This document shows positions 60,847 to 64,000 of a stretch of 64,000 nucleotides of DNA, in pieces. The stretch spans positions 549,693 through 613,692 of the forward strand of contig NZ_AWZR01000001.1 of the NCBI RefSeq assembly GCF_000472505.1, given 5' to 3'. The stretch's first letter is position 1; the number at the start of each line of letters is the position of its first letter. Both the position numbers and the translations under genes were made by a program. The notes beneath the pieces were generated by a model. It did not search any database. It was not told the DNA's origin and worked only from the letters and a program-made list of their open reading frames with translations. This DNA comes from Luteimonas sp. J29 (GTDB lineage Bacteria > Pseudomonadota > Gammaproteobacteria > Xanthomonadales > Xanthomonadaceae).

Positions 60847-60990
60847 ATGGGCGCGTCCGCATCCTTGCATTTCCCTGCTGCCGGCGAAGGCTGGCGATGG
60901 TGGCACGCCGCCACCGCCGCCGTTGCCCGCCCGCGTTCCAAGGAAATGCCGCGTGACCTCGCAAGACGAATTCCAGCTCTCCGCCGCTGA
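60847..60990 (+). CDS. Candidate trp leader peptide (trpL-like) upstream of trpE
   Basis: A 47-codon ORF starts with ATG 60847, right behind a TACATT box. It encodes a Trp-Arg-Trp-Trp-His cluster at residues 16-20 (TGG codons at 60892-60894, 60898-60900 and 60901-60903). A perfect 6-bp hairpin has its 5' arm GGTGGC (60899-60904) over the last two Trp codons, a 5-nt loop, and GCCACC (60910-60915) after it. The ORF ends at 60990, 38 nt into trpE, in another frame. Trp-rich leader ORFs before trpE sense tryptophanyl-tRNA supply by ribosome stalling. No terminator with a T-run is seen, so control would act on translation of trpE rather than on termination. Inferred, not proven. Confidence 0.4.
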   Translation: MGASASLHFPAAGEGWRWWHAATAAVARPRSKEMPRDLARRIPALRR

Positions 60991-62428
60991 AGGCCATACC
61001 CGCATCCCCGTGGTGCGCGAGGTCCTGTCCGACCTCGACACGCCGCTGTCGGTGTACCTGAAGCTCGCCGACGGCCCGCATACCTACCTGTTCGAATCGG
61101 TCGAGGGCGGCGAGCGCTTCGGCCGCTACTCGATCATCGGCCTGCCCGCGACCCGCGTGTACGCGTTCCGCGGCCACACCCTGACCGTGCGCGAGCACGG
61201 CGAGGTGGTCGAGACCCGCGAGGTGGCCGATCCCTTCGCCGAGGTCGAGCGCCTGCGCGCCGAACATTCGGTGCCGCGCCTGCCGGGACTGCCCGGCTTC
61301 AGCGGCGGCCTGGTCGGCTGGTTCGGCTTCGAGTGCATCGAGTACATCGAGCCGCGCCTGCGCGCGAACGCCAATCCCGACGAGCTCGACACGCCCGACA
61401 TCCTGCTGATGCTCAGCGAGGAGGTCGCGGTGTTCGACAACCTCAAGGGCCGGCTGTACCTGGTGGTGCACGCCGACCCGCGCGAGCCGCAGGCCTGGGC
61501 GCGCGCCAACCGCCGCCTCGACGCGCTGGCCCACCGCCTGCGCCACGGCGGCGCCGGCTACCCGGAGACGCTGCGTCCCGAGGCGCTGGACGAGGCGCAC
61601 TTCGAGTCCGGCTTCACCCGCGAGGGCTTCGTCGCCGCGGTCGCGCGCGCCAAGGACTACATCGCCGGGGGCGACGCCTTCCAGGTGGTGCTGAGCCAGC
61701 GCCTGAGCGTGCCGTTCAACGCCCGTCCGGTGGACGTGTACCGCGCGCTGCGGGCGATGAATCCGTCGCCGTACATGTACTTCCTCGACGTCGGCCAGAC
61801 CCAGGTGGTGGGCTCGTCGCCCGAGATCCTGGTGCGTCTGCAGGACGGCACCGTGACCGTGCGCCCGATCGCCGGCACCCGCCCGCGCGGCGCCACGCCC
61901 GAGGAGGACCAGGCGCTCGAGGCGGAGCTGCTGGCCGATCCCAAGGAGCGCGCCGAGCACCTGATGCTGATCGACCTGGGCCGCAACGACGTCGGCCACG
62001 TCTCCGAGCCGGGCAGCGTCGAGGTCGGCGAGCGCTTCGTGATCGAGCGCTACAGCCACGTCATGCACATCGTCAGCGAGGTCACCGGCCGGCTGAAGGC
62101 AGGGCTGGGCTACGCCGACGTGCTGCGCGCGACGTTCCCCGCCGGCACGGTCAGCGGGGCGCCGAAGATCCGCGCTCTGGAGATCATCCGCGAGCTCGAG
62201 CCGGTCAAGCGCAACGTCTACGCCGGCGCGATCGGCTACATCGGCTGGCACGGCGACGCCGACACCGCGATCGCGATCCGCACCGCGGTGATCCAGGGCG
62301 GCCGCCTGTACGTGCAGGCGGGCGCCGGCATCGTCTACGACTCCGATCCGGACAAGGAGTGGGACGAGACCATGAACAAGGGCCGCGCGCTGTTCCGCGC
62401 CGTGGCCGAGGCGGCGAAGGGGTTGTGA
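60953..62428 (+). CDS. trpE: Anthranilate synthase component I
   Basis: TrpE makes anthranilate from chorismate with ammonia from TrpG. The 491-residue protein has an N-terminal region with [19 protein letters not shown], the usual feedback and structural stretch (the LLES motif reads LFES). The chorismate-binding core has [26 protein letters not shown] and [16 protein letters not shown], and it ends with [19 protein letters not shown] then [17 protein letters not shown]. Start GTG 60953 lies 7 nt after AAGGAA. First structural gene of the trp operon. Confidence 0.96.
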   Translation: MTSQDEFQLSAAEGHTRIPVVREVLSDLDTPLSVYLKLADGPHTYLFESVEGGERFGRYSIIGLPATRVYAFRGHTLTVREHGEVVETREVADPFAEVERLRAEHSVPRLPGLPGFSGGLVGWFGFECIEYIEPRLRANANPDELDTPDILLMLSEEVAVFDNLKGRLYLVVHADPREPQAWARANRRLDALAHRLRHGGAGYPETLRPEALDEAHFESGFTREGFVAAVARAKDYIAGGDAFQVVLSQRLSVPFNARPVDVYRALRAMNPSPYMYFLDVGQTQVVGSSPEILVRLQDGTVTVRPIAGTRPRGATPEEDQALEAELLADPKERAEHLMLIDLGRNDVGHVSEPGSVEVGERFVIERYSHVMHIVSEVTGRLKAGLGYADVLRATFPAGTVSGAPKIRALEIIRELEPVKRNVYAGAIGYIGWHGDADTAIAIRTAVIQGGRLYVQAGAGIVYDSDPDKEWDETMNKGRALFRAVAEAAKGL

Positions 62429-62513
62429 GGCATCGCATGGCCGTCCTCCCGTCCATCCATATCGTGCGCCCCCATCCATATCCACCGCATCGCGTCCGAC
62501 CGGGGTTCCTGCC

Positions 62514-63092
62514 GTGCTGCTGATGATCGACAACTACGACAGCTTCACCTGGAACCTCGTCCAGTACCTGCAGGCGCTGGGGGCGGAGGTGAAGGTGGTG
62601 CGCAACGACGAGCTGTCGGTCGAGGAGATCGACCGGCTCGCGCCCGAGCGCATCGTGATCTCGCCGGGGCCGTGCACGCCGAACGAGGCGGGGGTCTCGG
62701 TCGCGGTGGTCGAGGCGCTGGGGCCGCGCATCCCGATCCTGGGCGTGTGCCTGGGCCACCAGAGCATCGGCCAGGCCTATGGCGGCCGGGTGGTACGCGC
62801 CGGGCGGATCATGCACGGCAAGACCTCGCCGATCCGGCACACCGGACAGGGCGTGTTCGCGGGATTGCCCGACGGCTACGAGGCCACGCGCTACCACTCC
62901 CTGGTGGTCGAGCGCGAATCGCTGCCCGACTGCCTCGAGGTCACGGCCTGGACCGAGCACGGGGACGGCGCGTTCGAGGAGATCATGGGCCTGCGCCACC
63001 GCGCGCATCCGGTCGAGGGCGTGCAGTTCCACCCCGAGTCGATCCTCACCGAGCACGGGCACGCCCTGCTCAAGAACTTCCTGGAGCGCTGA
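62514..63092 (+). CDS. trpG: Anthranilate synthase component II (glutamine amidotransferase)
   Basis: TrpG hydrolyses glutamine and passes ammonia to TrpE. The 192-residue protein has [27 protein letters not shown], the nucleophile motif [15 protein letters not shown] (Cys about 79), and the His-Glu of the triad in [16 protein letters not shown]. The start is GTG 62514. The 85-bp spacer from trpE has CCATCCATAT twice in a row and no clear ribosome site. Confidence 0.96.
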   Translation: MLLMIDNYDSFTWNLVQYLQALGAEVKVVRNDELSVEEIDRLAPERIVISPGPCTPNEAGVSVAVVEALGPRIPILGVCLGHQSIGQAYGGRVVRAGRIMHGKTSPIRHTGQGVFAGLPDGYEATRYHSLVVERESLPDCLEVTAWTEHGDGAFEEIMGLRHRAHPVEGVQFHPESILTEHGHALLKNFLER

Positions 63093-63134
63093 GGCCCGCG
63101 CTCCGGCCACGCACGACGAAACGGATCCATCCGC

Positions 63135-64000
63135 ATGACCATCACCCCCCAGGAAGCCCTGCAGCGCACGATCGAGCACCGCGAGATCTTCCACGACGAG
63201 ATGATCGACCTGATGCGCCAGATCATGCGCGGCGAGGTCTCGCCGGTGATGACCGCGGCGATCCTCACCGGGCTGCGGGTGAAGAAGGAAACGGTGGACG
63301 AGATCGCGGCGGCGGCCAAGGTGATGCGCGAGCTCTCGCGCCCGGTGGAGGTCGCCGACCGCAGCCACCTGGTCGACATCGTCGGCACCGGCGGCGACGG
63401 CTCGCACACCTTCAACATCTCCACCGCCAGCATGTTCGTGACCGCCGCCGCGGGCGCGCGCGTGGCCAAGCACGGCAACCGCAGCGTGTCCTCGAAGTCC
63501 GGCAGCGCCGATGCCCTGGAGGCGCTGGGCGCGGCGATCGAGCTGCAGCCGGCGCAGGTCGCGCGCTGCATCGCCGAAGTCGGCGCCGGTTTCATGTTCG
63601 CGCCGATCCACCACCCGGCGATGAAGGCGGTGGCCCCGGTGCGGCGCGAGATGGGCGTGCGCACGATCTTCAACATCCTCGGGCCGCTGACCAACCCGGC
63701 CGGCGCGCCGAGCGTGCTGATGGGCGTGTTCCACCCCGACCTGGTCGGCATCCAGGTGCGCGTGCTCAAGGAGCTGGGCACCGAACGCGCGCTCGTGGTG
63801 TGGGGCCGCGACGGCATGGACGAGATCTCGCTCGGCGCGGCCACCCTGGTCGGCGAGCTGCGCGACGGCGTGGTGCGCGAGTACGAGATCCATCCCGAGG
63901 ACTTCGGCATCGCGATGGCGGCCAGCCGCAACCTGCAGGTGTCGGGACCGGAAGCCTCGAAGGCGATGCTGCTCGGCGCACTGCGCGGCGAGGCCGGCCT
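63135..64000 (+). CDS. trpD: Anthranilate phosphoribosyltransferase, 3' end beyond window
   Basis: TrpD adds phosphoribose from PRPP to anthranilate. The visible 288 residues cover most of the roughly 345-residue enzyme. They include [23 protein letters not shown], the PRPP loop [39 protein letters not shown] (anthranilate site), [10 protein letters not shown], and the metal motif [12 protein letters not shown]. It begins at ATG 63135, 42 bp after trpG. trpC is expected next. Confidence 0.96.
   Translation, partial: MTITPQEALQRTIEHREIFHDEMIDLMRQIMRGEVSPVMTAAILTGLRVKKETVDEIAAAAKVMRELSRPVEVADRSHLVDIVGTGGDGSHTFNISTASMFVTAAAGARVAKHGNRSVSSKSGSADALEALGAAIELQPAQVARCIAEVGAGFMFAPIHHPAMKAVAPVRREMGVRTIFNILGPLTNPAGAPSVLMGVFHPDLVGIQVRVLKELGTERALVVWGRDGMDEISLGAATLVGELRDGVVREYEIHPEDFGIAMAASRNLQVSGPEASKAMLLGALRGEAG

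Noticed and set aside
62429-62513. Direct repeat CCATCCATAT between trpE and trpG as a regulatory element
   Set aside because: Two short copies only, no hairpin or ribosome-site relation; probably slippage.

Overview
The window is a GC-rich (roughly 70% or more by eye), densely packed chromosomal segment from a gammaproteobacterium of the Xanthomonadaceae/Lysobacteraceae type (Lysobacter or Luteimonas-like). This assignment is an inference. It rests on codon composition, on the local gene sets (pepSY-like gene–phoP–phoQ, birA–coaX–SPOR, marR–hppD–hmgA, trpE–trpG–trpD) and on small GC palindromes of the kind common in that family. I see no transposase, integrase, phage gene, rRNA or CRISPR array. 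Most of it is housekeeping and metabolism.

Layout. 1-2277 (minus): a DesK-like sensor kinase cut by the window edge, with an ABC-2 exporter. 2487-7035 (plus): a MacA/MacB-like operon (adaptor, ATPase, two FtsX/MacB permeases). 7182-10693 (minus): dapA, two overlapping DMT exporters and apt. 10795-16643: small secreted proteins, a membrane-anchored AIG2-type protein, a PQQ-type sugar dehydrogenase lipoprotein, an EF-hand protein, a HAD hydrolase, a thioredoxin-reductase-like flavoprotein and a PQ-loop protein. 16838-18528: hipBA behind an AT-rich control region. 18580-22503: dusA, then a PepSY-like protein with phoP and phoQ. 22525-26255: mtfA, birA, coaX and a SPOR protein. 26299-26374: tRNA-Thr(TGT). 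26515-31548: mpg, arginase, entericidin-like and CsbD-like stress proteins, and trpS with an extra C-terminal domain.

31615-35038: an MBL hydrolase, an M28 peptidase and two tandem glyoxalase-like genes, the latter following a 2-oxoacid dehydrogenase E1alpha-E1beta-E2 operon (35054-38728, minus). 38970-46764 holds aromatic amino acid catabolism (kynA; marR, hppD, hmgA) mixed with an ECF/CbiM-like membrane protein, a POT peptide transporter and an MFS transporter. 46988-48645: a lipoprotein and a CaCA antiporter. 48658-54558 (minus): a complete six-gene Mrp-type Na+/H+ antiporter operon with fused A/B subunits. 54656-59547: an epimerase, a DMT exporter, an Mpo1-like protein, purC, a DnaJ-domain protein, rpe and rraA. 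59871-64000: a YegS-like lipid kinase and the start of the trp operon.

The most interesting signals are regulatory. Several genes, and three short upstream ORFs (before trpE, phoQ and birA), lie 6-8 nt behind a TANNNT-like -10 box, as expected for leaderless mRNAs. The two mini-ORFs before phoQ and birA end in an ATGA overlap with the main gene. The ORF before trpE carries a Trp-Arg-Trp-Trp cluster and overlaps the trpE start, so it looks like a trp leader peptide. A pair of REP-like palindromes lies in frame inside the linker of the E2 protein. Everything here comes from reading the sequence; no database search was run.
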